Shown piece by piece: positions 36,287 to 44,250 of a stretch of 64,000 bases of DNA. The DNA comes from NIOZ-UU13 sp964417935 (GTDB lineage Bacteria; Planctomycetota; Phycisphaerae; Sedimentisphaerales; Anaerobacaceae): contig CAYQKF010000005.1 in the NCBI GenBank assembly GCA_964417935.1, positions 1 to 64,000 of the forward strand, in the 5' to 3' direction. The position numbers were made by a program, and so were the translations under genes. Each line of letters begins with the position of its first letter. The first letter of the stretch is position 1. The notes below the pieces were generated by a model. It saw nothing but the letters and a program-made list of their open reading frames with translations. It was not told the origin of the DNA and did not search any database.

Positions 36287-36595
36287 ATGTTGTGCCAAAA
36301 ATGTGGTGTTCGGCCTGCACAGGTCATAGTAACCAGTTGCAATGGTCAAGAGTGTTATGAACTCCACCTTTGCCTTCAGTGCCGAAATGGCGTCAGTGCA
36401 TTTCCATCTCCCGATGAACAACAGAAAGTCGTGGAATCGGCCATGGAATCCGCCAGGCAAACAGGTTTGGACGAAGAAAGCGTTTCTGACGCTCTCGGCA
36501 TAGATGCCGAGGAAATTCTAAGGGTTTTACGGGGAGAGGGCGTTTTAGACCCCGCCGTGTGGCAAATCATCAAATCGCACCTGAGGATGGATTAG
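36287..36595 (+). CDS. Small McsA-like zinc protein
   Basis: 102 residues, preceded by GGAG. The N-terminus MLCQKCGVRPAQVIV followed by YELHLCLQC is the CxxC...CxxC zinc ribbon seen at the start of McsA-type proteins. The C-terminal half (LDEESVSDALGIDAEEILRV, then VWQIIKSHL) looks like a small helical domain. McsA normally partners a protein-arginine kinase (McsB) and has a UvrB/UvrC motif; neither is visible here. Its relation to the T6SS is unclear. Confidence 0.55.
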   Translation: MLCQKCGVRPAQVIVTSCNGQECYELHLCLQCRNGVSAFPSPDEQQKVVESAMESARQTGLDEESVSDALGIDAEEILRVLRGEGVLDPAVWQIIKSHLRMD

Positions 36596-36688
36596 AGAAG
36601 CAAAAATACCAGAGTTAAAGCTCCCAGGCCAATTGTTCTACCAATAACTAACCTGCGTGGAATTTTAACGATTTTCGCTTAATTTATT

Positions 36689-36717
36689 TGACATTTTGAC
36701 CTGCCGCTACTATTATG
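36689..36717 (+). promoter_or_regulatory. Strong sigma70-type promoter with long leader
   Basis: TTGACA (36689-36694), 17-base spacer, TATTAT (36712-36717). The next gene starts at 37035, leaving a leader of about 300 bases. The leader holds a hairpin around 36750-36787 (GCAATGCCC with GGGCATAGTTGC, one bulge) and GTAAGGA...TCCTTAC (about 36830-36863). The first could be an attenuator-like stem; no known riboswitch class is recognised. Confidence 0.55.
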
Positions 36718-37034
36718 TCCGCACGTTGGCAAGGTGGTATACTACAAAACGCAATGCCCTTTTTTTAAGAAAATGGGGCATAGTTGCAAGTTAACGTGTC
36801 CGAGAGCCTCGGGCCGATTAAAATATACGGTAAGGATGACTTGAGAAATGAGCCAGTCCTTACGACGATACCTGCAAGCGGTTAGAAAATAGGGTGACTG
36901 TCCGTAATTTTAATAGATATATTTTTACGTTGTTTTTAGTGTACGACCCATCTTAGAGTTACTGCGTAAGAGAAAAAGTCCAATGGGATCAATAAGTAAA
37001 ATCATTAACTGTACTATATGAGGAGAATAGAGCA

Positions 37035-37607
37035 ATGGCACATGCACTAAGTTTGATCTGCCAAAATAATATTGGGGGCTTAGCAACAAGGATGCTTTGC
37101 ACCGAGGCTGTCGTTTGTTGGCTCTGGTGTGTTTACCAGCGGGTAGGGCATGGGGGCGCTGCCGTCAGCGCGGCTGAAAAGACGAATTTTGACACTTGGC
37201 TGCAGAATGGTATTGTCGGACCCCCCGCCACGGCCCGTTACACGCAAAGGTTTCTCGGTAAAATGGCAACAGCGAAGGGAACGCATAAGACAAGTCGATT
37301 GTACCAAAGCAATCCGCGAAAAGGCGCGATAGTGATATGGCTAAATGGGAATGTGGCGGAACACGCGGCGATTAACGGGGGAGACAATCTTTTAAACGGT
37401 TACAACCAGAGCAATTGGCTTAACGGTTGCATTGATGCTGCCCAGACTCACTGCTCCCACAACGTTGACACAATTATCTGGGACGGCAATGGGGTGCATG
37501 CGGAAAAATCAATCGGACCTATGCAATGTAGCATCTATTATGTCGGACCGAAGGACGCTATGGCCTATTTCAACCAGTATGTAAATGACGCTGCTAAATG
37601 GTCATGA
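37035..37607 (+). CDS. Putative Cys/His hydrolase, candidate T6SS effector
   Basis: 190 residues, GAGGAG before the ATG. No family is recognised with certainty. A cysteine-containing helix near the N-terminus (TRMLCTEAVVCWLWCVY, Cys22 or Cys28) is followed by KGAIVIWLNGNVAEHAAI with His110, then GYNQSNWL. A nucleophilic cysteine on a helix and a histidine on a strand after 'G-hydrophobic-V-W' is the arrangement of NlpC/P60 and CHAP amidases. There is no signal peptide. Its place in the plus-strand T6SS arm, upstream of clpV and vgrG, fits an effector. The 250 bases after it contain only a short broken frame. Confidence 0.5.
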   Translation: MAHALSLICQNNIGGLATRMLCTEAVVCWLWCVYQRVGHGGAAVSAAEKTNFDTWLQNGIVGPPATARYTQRFLGKMATAKGTHKTSRLYQSNPRKGAIVIWLNGNVAEHAAINGGDNLLNGYNQSNWLNGCIDAAQTHCSHNVDTIIWDGNGVHAEKSIGPMQCSIYYVGPKDAMAYFNQYVNDAAKWS

Positions 37608-37856
37608 ACTTGTGTAAGGAGTTCGTGGTTGGAACACATCTGTAGATTACTCGTGTCGCCAAAGTGTCGTGCCAGACAACTAAGTGGTACCCTGTCTCAG
37701 GTGGAAAGTGATTTGGACAAAAATATATGCAGGAACATTTGCATCGGTCAGAAAAATCAGGATTAATAGCACCCAAGTTGGCCCTAAATATGTCGGGTTA
37801 GCTCAGCAGATTTTACATCGGAAATTTCGGATAGAAGCAGGGGAGAGGAAATCAAT

Positions 37857-39374
37857 ATGACACAGAGGGGTAATGCAAGAGTATTCCATTTAGACCGGTC
37901 GTTGGACGGGAAAACTTTCAAAAAGGTCCTGGCAGATGCGGGGTATTCACAGATGGCACTGGCCGAGACTTTGGGAATATCGTGCGTACACGAACGGCAG
38001 GATGTAGAGGTTGTCTATCGCCGTGTCAAGACGGACAGCCCGTATAATATCTTAGTTCGCTTGTTTTGGCTTGGACGGGCGGTCTTTGAGTCCATCCTTC
38101 GTGAGCAGTTGGCGGGTCTTGATATTGAGGAGCTGGTAGGGATCGGCCTACTGCACCGTCGGGATGGGGAAGTCCAAGCTAATGCCAAATTGGCACCATA
38201 CCACGAGTTGTTACTGGCGAGCGATTTTGGGCCGGAAATTCATCGTGAGTTGTCGGCTGACCATGTCCTTGGCGTGGGCGCTGCATCTTTGACTCTTGGA
38301 AGTTTGACAGTACGCCGAAAGGTCAAAACTGCGCTCGACATTGGCACTGGCGCCGGTATACAAGCATTTTTAGCTGACCGCCACGCCGACCACGTCATCG
38401 GGACGGACACCAATCTACGAGCGTTGAACTTTGCCAGGTTCAATGCCGTACTGAATGGAATAGACGGCATTGAATGGAGCGAAGGGAGTCTCTATGAGCC
38501 GGTTGCGGAGCAGCAATTTGACCTGATTGTGTCCAATCCTCCTTATGTGATTTCTCCGGAGTCCCGGTTTGTTTTTCGTGATGCAAATCTGCCGGGCGAT
38601 GCCGTCTCAGAACAAGTAGTACGCGGGGCCGGGCAAAGGTTAAGTGAGGGTGGTTTTGCCTGTATATTATTCAATTGGCATCATCAAGACGACACAGATT
38701 GGGATTCTCGACCGCGGAGCTGGGTATCGAATATCGGCTGTGACGGCTGGCTGATATGTTTTAAATCTACAGAACCCTTAACCTACGCGGCCGACTGGCT
38801 GCGAACCAGTGTAGGGAAGAGTTCGCCGGACTATGGAAAGTATCTGGATGAATGGATGGCGTATTATAAAAAGATGCAGATCGGGCGGATCAGTGCCGGC
38901 GGAGTGATTATGAGAAGGCGAAGCCAACAAGCTAATTGGTTCCGGGCCCACGCGATCGATAAGGGTCGCTGTACCGGCTCTTGTGGAGACCAGATTGAGC
39001 GCATCTTTGCTGCGGAGGATCTACTTCAAAACCTCAATGACGACCGGCAGTTGCTGCAACAGCGTTTCCTGTTTGATGAACACCACCGCCTGGAGCATCA
39101 GTTAGCAGTTCGGGACGGCTGTTGGTCTGTCAATAGTGAGCACCTTTATGCCTCCGAGGGGATTCCATTTGCCGGGAATATGGACATGTATATTGCGAAC
39201 TTGCTGGCTGGCTGTGACGGCCGGCGAACCTTACGCGAGCTTATTGAGGCAGTGGCCGACCGAATACAGACCGACCCGGAAACGGTAGGACCCGCCTGTT
39301 TAGCCACTGTCCGCAAGCTTATGCAGGCCGGGTTTCTAAGTTCAGTCGCTGGCCCCAGTAACTCGACTACATAG
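37857..39374 (+). CDS. Class I SAM-dependent methyltransferase (small-domain, PrmC-like)
   Basis: 505 residues, GAGAGG before the ATG. An N-terminal region (1-145) with a winged-helix look precedes a Rossmann methylase: LDIGTGAGIQAFLA (SAM site), IGTDTNLRALNFA, and LIVSNPPYVIS (NPPY, as in enzymes that methylate glutamine or nucleic-acid amines). The C-terminal ~120 residues (GCDGRRTLRELIEAVADRI) form a second helical domain. The architecture resembles actinobacterial methylases with flanking DUF7059/DUF7782 regions; those names are from memory. A T6SS role is not evident. Confidence 0.75.
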   Translation: MTQRGNARVFHLDRSLDGKTFKKVLADAGYSQMALAETLGISCVHERQDVEVVYRRVKTDSPYNILVRLFWLGRAVFESILREQLAGLDIEELVGIGLLHRRDGEVQANAKLAPYHELLLASDFGPEIHRELSADHVLGVGAASLTLGSLTVRRKVKTALDIGTGAGIQAFLADRHADHVIGTDTNLRALNFARFNAVLNGIDGIEWSEGSLYEPVAEQQFDLIVSNPPYVISPESRFVFRDANLPGDAVSEQVVRGAGQRLSEGGFACILFNWHHQDDTDWDSRPRSWVSNIGCDGWLICFKSTEPLTYAADWLRTSVGKSSPDYGKYLDEWMAYYKKMQIGRISAGGVIMRRRSQQANWFRAHAIDKGRCTGSCGDQIERIFAAEDLLQNLNDDRQLLQQRFLFDEHHRLEHQLAVRDGCWSVNSEHLYASEGIPFAGNMDMYIANLLAGCDGRRTLRELIEAVADRIQTDPETVGPACLATVRKLMQAGFLSSVAGPSNSTT

Positions 39375-39682
39375 GAAGTTCGGTGGCGGACATCAACTGG
39401 CGCAAAGACGGTTCAAGTAGCAAATCTTGAGGTGTTATGTCATTTTCGGAGAAAAACCGACAAAATACCATGTGAGATGGTTGCATCTATCAGGCAGATT
39501 TGGTATTGTTGTGATGCAGAGACGCTCAGTGTCGTAGGTGAGCATACATAAATGGGAAATCTTAAATAACAACAGTTTTGAATAATTTGACCATATGAGA
39601 TGATAAATTCGGCGAGCGATCACGATTCGGAGGCCAACTCGCTGCATTTGGGAGTACGGAGTTATTTTGTGGGAAGTGTCGG
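39375..39682. other. Intergenic region, nothing recognised
   Basis: 308 bases between the methyltransferase and the M15 peptidase genes. No hairpin followed by T-tract, promoter or short frame stands out. GGGAAG just before 39683 is the likely ribosome-binding site of the next gene. Confidence 0.4.
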
Positions 39683-40717
39683 ATGATAGGAAAACGCGGC
39701 ATAGTGGGAATGTACCCGCCTCGTTGTTGTAGCTTAGCCAATAGCGGTGCAGTGCTGTCCGCAATGGATTCCGGAACCACCAATAGAGGCCCACTGGGCC
39801 TCAGGGACTCATCCTCTCCCGACCACAGTACCCAGCCAGCCTTCACGCCCGGTCCACTGGGGCACGCCGATGCGTTCGACGGTAATCCGAATGTGGCCGC
39901 AGCTGATTTGGCGGCCGTTGTGACTGCTGGTACTACGACTGGGGCTACGCCAGTTCCCAGTAACCAGTTCGAGTTCAGCAGCAAAAAGTTCAGAAAGACC
40001 AGTATGACCCTTCAACAGTGCTATGACCGGCTGCCATCGGAGTACGAGGGAACCTTCCTTAAGAATGTCAAGAAGACCATAAAGGACATGCATGATCTGG
40101 GCTTTGCCTTCGCCCCGGCACCCAAAGGTGGATTCAGGACGTTCAAGGTACAGTATGATTTACCCAGCGCCTCGACAAAGGCGGGGCCAGGAGAATCCTT
40201 CCACAATTATGCAATTGCCGTTGATCTCGGTTGCTGGCAATGGATTGATGAGGGTGGCGTTAAGCATAACAACGACTGGTGGTTAGCGATGAAGGGTACG
40301 ACCTACGCTGGTTGCGACAGCAAGATATGGGACAAGAGAGACGAGTTTGCCAAAGCCAACGGCTTAGTTCCGCTGTCCTGGGAACGGATTCACCTGCAGG
40401 GCGTTCCGAAAAACAAGAGTGGCTCAAATATGTTGTGTGCCCTGCTCAACAAAGTCGCCAAAAACAAGACCGGTGGGTCCAAGTACAAGTACCAAACAAA
40501 ATACAAGTGCGACTTTGGCAAGGGCGGCGATTACTACAACATCGGCACCGCCAAACAGATGTGGGCCGGAAGCGCTGCCGTCAGCGACGCAGACGTCAAG
40601 AAAGCCTTCCCTGATCTCACCCCAGAGCAGCGCGCCGAAAAGAAGAAGGAAATCATCCAAAACATCAAGAAGGACATGCAGTTAGCGGACGAGAATTGGA
40701 AAGAGGTAGAGGTGTAG
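39683..40717 (+). CDS. M15-type zinc peptidase, candidate peptidoglycan-targeting T6SS effector
   Basis: 344 residues. The catalytic core has the M15 (VanY/L-Ala-D-Glu endopeptidase-like) zinc signature: His174 and Asp181 in SFHNYAIAVDL, then Glu234 and His237 in WERIHL. These enzymes cleave peptide stems of peptidoglycan. No signal peptide is seen, so export by the T6SS is a natural explanation. The N-terminal ~90 residues hold two similar GPLG-containing motifs (RGPLGLRD and PGPLGHAD) in a low-complexity region that may dock to the spike. The ~75 C-terminal residues are lysine-rich. No recognisable immunity gene follows except the 55-codon ORF at 40939. Confidence 0.75.
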   Translation: MIGKRGIVGMYPPRCCSLANSGAVLSAMDSGTTNRGPLGLRDSSSPDHSTQPAFTPGPLGHADAFDGNPNVAAADLAAVVTAGTTTGATPVPSNQFEFSSKKFRKTSMTLQQCYDRLPSEYEGTFLKNVKKTIKDMHDLGFAFAPAPKGGFRTFKVQYDLPSASTKAGPGESFHNYAIAVDLGCWQWIDEGGVKHNNDWWLAMKGTTYAGCDSKIWDKRDEFAKANGLVPLSWERIHLQGVPKNKSGSNMLCALLNKVAKNKTGGSKYKYQTKYKCDFGKGGDYYNIGTAKQMWAGSAAVSDADVKKAFPDLTPEQRAEKKKEIIQNIKKDMQLADENWKEVEV

Positions 40718-40938
40718 TCAGCCAACTCAGCGGCCGTAGCCGACAGGCTGGAATAGTAAAATGTTTTCTGGAACGCTATCGAGATATCAACAAACGGTAG
40801 AAGCCTAAGTTGCCTTGACGATTACCCTGCAATGACTTAGACTCTGCCAGAAAATAGGGTTCCGATTCAATAAATAGCGTTGTGTGGCTGAGATGAAAGA
40901 TCAATTATGATATTAACCGTTCTCGGAGGTGCATTAAA

Positions 40939-41106
40939 ATGAGCGCAGAAGAGAACAAGGAAAAGAAGATTGATATCTCTATCCATTTTAAAATGCCCGG
41001 CATGTCGATATGGAGGTACACTGAGTACAAAACAACTCATCTAAGTAGCTGGCCACCGTCACAACAGCTCTGGTCGTCTGAAAGTTCTTCGTCGCGCAAA
41101 GGCTAA
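40939..41106 (+). CDS. Small 55-residue ORF with strong ribosome-binding site
   Basis: GGAGGTG lies 7 bases before the ATG, one of the best Shine-Dalgarno sequences in the window. The product starts MSAEENKEKKIDISIHFKM and ends in a serine-rich tail. It has no signal peptide or known motif. Its place between a candidate effector gene and clpV would suit a small chaperone, immunity or structural protein, but there is no direct evidence. Confidence 0.55.
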   Translation: MSAEENKEKKIDISIHFKMPGMSIWRYTEYKTTHLSSWPPSQQLWSSESSSSRKG

Positions 41107-41285
41107 CACTTCGTAAGCAGAACGAACGGCCCGCCGATTCCTTTGGCAGTTATTTTAGTTGTACTGTTGGAATGGACCATCTATGCTGACATAACAAAGC
41201 ATTTTTTGCGATTTATCGTTTTTTAGCCCTGCAGACCGTTATTGTACTATATCTTATTTTTCAGGGACAACAAACTAAAAATTGG

Positions 41286-41314
41286 TTGACATGTTGGAAC
41301 ATTTTAACTAAAAG
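41286..41314 (+). promoter_or_regulatory. Candidate clpV promoter
   Basis: TTGACA (41286-41291) and TAAAAG (41309-41314) with a 17-base spacer, about 110 bases before the clpV ATG. The -35 is perfect, the -10 imperfect. Confidence 0.45.
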
Positions 41315-41422
41315 ATGTTTTTAAACATGGTAGCAGTAAACATTAGAGCAACCTGATGAAAGAAGTCCCAATACGGGGCACTAATTCATTAGCATACGCC
41401 AAGACGGCGAAAGGATACGGCA

Positions 41423-44206
41423 ATGGCTGAAATAAATCGCGCATCTCTATTTGGCAAGCTCAACAGTTTGGGCTACAAATCCATCGAAAGTGCTACGGTT
41501 TTCTGCAAGCTTCGTGGCAACCCATACGTGGAATTAGGACATTGGCTGCACCAGATTCTGCAGTTACAGGATTCGGATCTGCACCGTATTATACGGCACT
41601 TTGATATGGACCCTTCCAGGCTCGCTAAGGATCTGACCGAGGAGCTGGATCAATTACCACGAGGCTCTACATCGATTTCAGACCTGTCTTCTCATCTTGA
41701 AGAGTCTGTAGAGCGGGGATGGGTTTTCGGAAGCCTGTTATTTGGGGAATCCCAGGTTCGCACAGGCCATTTGATAGTTGGCATCCTCAAGACCAGCGGT
41801 CTGAAGAATGTCCTTCTGCGCATCTCAAGCGAATTCAGCAAGATTAAGCTCGAGCAATTAACGGATGACTTCGCGAAAATTGTAGGCGGTTCGCCGGAAG
41901 AGACGCTCACAGCAACCGATGGTTCCTCCCTCCGAGCTGAAGCCGAAGCCGCTCGTGGTACCGGAGAGATGGCGCCGGCTGCGATGGGCAAGCAGGAAGC
42001 CTTGGCGAAGTTTTCGGTGGACCTTACAGAAAAGGCCCGGAGTGGGGAAATGGACCCTATTGTAGGACGCGACGACGAAATCAGACAAATAGTTGATATT
42101 CTGATGCGCCGCCGTCAAAACAACCCGATTCTGACAGGTGAAGCGGGAGTTGGCAAGACGGCAGTTGTTGAAGGTTTTGCCCAACGTATCGTTGCCGGCG
42201 ACGTACCACCATCAATTAAGGATGTGTCGTTGCGTACGTTGGATGTAGGATTACTTCAGGCCGGTGCCAGCATGAAAGGTGAATTTGAGAACCGCTTGCG
42301 TCAGGTCATAGAGGAGGTTCAAAGCTCGCCCAAACCGATTATTCTATTCATCGACGAAGCACATACTCTCATTGGGGCCGGGGGCTCAGCAGGTACAGGT
42401 GATGCCGCAAATTTGCTTAAGCCCGCGTTAGCTCGCGGTACGTTACGGACTATCGCGGCCACTACGTGGTCGGAGTATAAAAAATATATTGAGAAGGACC
42501 CCGCACTTACCCGTAGATTCCAGGTAGTCAAGGTTGACGAGCCCGAAGAAGAAAAGGCAGTAATGATGATGCGGGCAGTGGCTTCGAAACTTGAGAACCA
42601 CCACCGCGTTCAGATATTAGACGAGGCCCTGGATGCAGCAGTTCGTCTCTCGCACAGGTATATTCCTGAACGGCAACTGCCCGATAAGGCCGTGAGTCTG
42701 ACCGATACTGCAAGTGCAAGAGTCGCCATAAGCCAGCATGCGGTACCGCCGGAATTGGAGGATTGCCGCAGACGGATTCAAGCGCTGGAAACGGAAATGG
42801 GAATCATCAGCAGGGAGACTGCGACGGGCATAGACCACAAAACCCGCGAATCTGAAATCACCGGGAAACTTGAATCCGAACGCGAAAGATTGGCCAAACT
42901 GGAAGAACGATGGACAAAAGAAAAAGAGCTGGTTGACGCTGTTTTAGATTTTCGGGCCAGATTGCGCAAAAGCGGTGAGGGCACTATCGAACAAGCAGGG
43001 ACTGCCGAAGAAGAAACGTCAGAAACCGTCGAGAAAACTGAGGCTGCGCCTCAGGACGACACGGGCGAGCCAGCCGAGACAGCACCCGAAAAATCAGAAG
43101 AGCCGGATAAAGAAGACAGAGAAGAGTTGCTCAAAGAGCTCAAATCACTGCAGGAGCAACTCAACGAGCTACAAGGTGAGAGGCCCCTGATTCTTCCGTG
43201 TGTGAATGCTCAAGCCGTCGGTGCGGTAGTTGCTGATTGGACGGGGATTCCGGTCGGTGGAATGGTAAAGAATGAAATCGAATCGGTTCTGAATTTATCG
43301 GATACGCTCAGGCAGCGCGTTATTGGCCAGGACCAAGCACTGGAAGCAATTGCCAAGCGCATAAGGACGTCCCGCGCCGGCATAGAAAACCCGAACAAGC
43401 CGATCGGGGTAATGTTCCTGGTGGGTCCCAGCGGCGTGGGCAAGACCGAATCGGCACTTGCTTTAGCTGAAGCTTTATATGGCGGCGAAAGTAACTTAAT
43501 CACTATCAATATGAGTGAGTTCCAGGAAGCCCACACAGTTTCAACGCTTAAAGGCTCACCTCCCGGATATGTCGGCTACGGCGAAGGGGGTATTCTGACA
43601 GAGGCCGTGCGACGGCGCCCCTATAGCATTGTTTTGCTTGATGAAGTTGAGAAAGCTCATCGCGATGTGCACGAGATATTTTTCCAGGTATTCGACAAAG
43701 GCCAGATGGAAGATGCCGAAGGCCGCCTGATTGATTTCAAGAATACAATTATTCTCCTGACGAGCAATGTCGGCACCGACCTGATTATGGATATGTGCAA
43801 AGATCCGAAGCTAATGCCCGATGTCGAAGGGATATGCAAGGCTCTTCGCAAACCTTTGCTGAAGGTCTTTCCGGCAGCCCTTCTCGGTCGGCTTGTTGTC
43901 GTGCCCTATTATCCAATCAGTGACGAAACACTGAAGCTTATAACTCGTCTGCAGCTGGGCCGAATTGGACGTCGTACACAGCAAAACCACAAAATACCAT
44001 TCAGTTATGACGATGAAGTTGTGGAACTTATCGCCAGCCGGTGCACGGACGTTGAAAGCGGGGCTCGCATGGTCGATTCCATCCTGACTAATACTCTGCT
44101 TCCGGAAATAGGCCAGGAACTGCTGACCCGGCTTATGGAAGGTAAAACCGCAAAACAGGTCCATGTCGGCGTCAAAGACAGTGAGTTTACTTATTCGTTC
44201 GACTAA
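41423..44206 (+). CDS. clpV: T6SS sheath-disassembly ATPase ClpV (TssH)
   Basis: 927 residues, AAAGGA before the ATG. A Clp N-domain (1-~165) is followed by AAA+ domain 1 with Walker A GEAGVGKT (239-246) and ILFIDEAHTLIGAGG, a middle coiled-coil domain, and AAA+ domain 2 with GPSGVGKT (668-675) and IVLLDEVEKAH. A long acidic stretch (about residues 528-575, rich in E, P and T) sits in the linker before the second AAA+ domain. ClpV recycles contracted TssB/TssC sheaths. It heads the spike-gene half of the plus-strand arm. Confidence 0.95.
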   Translation: MAEINRASLFGKLNSLGYKSIESATVFCKLRGNPYVELGHWLHQILQLQDSDLHRIIRHFDMDPSRLAKDLTEELDQLPRGSTSISDLSSHLEESVERGWVFGSLLFGESQVRTGHLIVGILKTSGLKNVLLRISSEFSKIKLEQLTDDFAKIVGGSPEETLTATDGSSLRAEAEAARGTGEMAPAAMGKQEALAKFSVDLTEKARSGEMDPIVGRDDEIRQIVDILMRRRQNNPILTGEAGVGKTAVVEGFAQRIVAGDVPPSIKDVSLRTLDVGLLQAGASMKGEFENRLRQVIEEVQSSPKPIILFIDEAHTLIGAGGSAGTGDAANLLKPALARGTLRTIAATTWSEYKKYIEKDPALTRRFQVVKVDEPEEEKAVMMMRAVASKLENHHRVQILDEALDAAVRLSHRYIPERQLPDKAVSLTDTASARVAISQHAVPPELEDCRRRIQALETEMGIISRETATGIDHKTRESEITGKLESERERLAKLEERWTKEKELVDAVLDFRARLRKSGEGTIEQAGTAEEETSETVEKTEAAPQDDTGEPAETAPEKSEEPDKEDREELLKELKSLQEQLNELQGERPLILPCVNAQAVGAVVADWTGIPVGGMVKNEIESVLNLSDTLRQRVIGQDQALEAIAKRIRTSRAGIENPNKPIGVMFLVGPSGVGKTESALALAEALYGGESNLITINMSEFQEAHTVSTLKGSPPGYVGYGEGGILTEAVRRRPYSIVLLDEVEKAHRDVHEIFFQVFDKGQMEDAEGRLIDFKNTIILLTSNVGTDLIMDMCKDPKLMPDVEGICKALRKPLLKVFPAALLGRLVVVPYYPISDETLKLITRLQLGRIGRRTQQNHKIPFSYDDEVVELIASRCTDVESGARMVDSILTNTLLPEIGQELLTRLMEGKTAKQVHVGVKDSEFTYSFD

Positions 44207-44250
44207 GGCGGTGCTTGGTATAAAATGAATTCTGTTTAAGGCAGTTACTA

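Noticed and set aside
37608..37856. Short broken frame (KWYPVSGGK-stop-FGQKYMQEHL) as an immunity gene
   Set aside because: It is interrupted by a stop, lacks a start signal and has no recognisable family; too weak to list as a gene.
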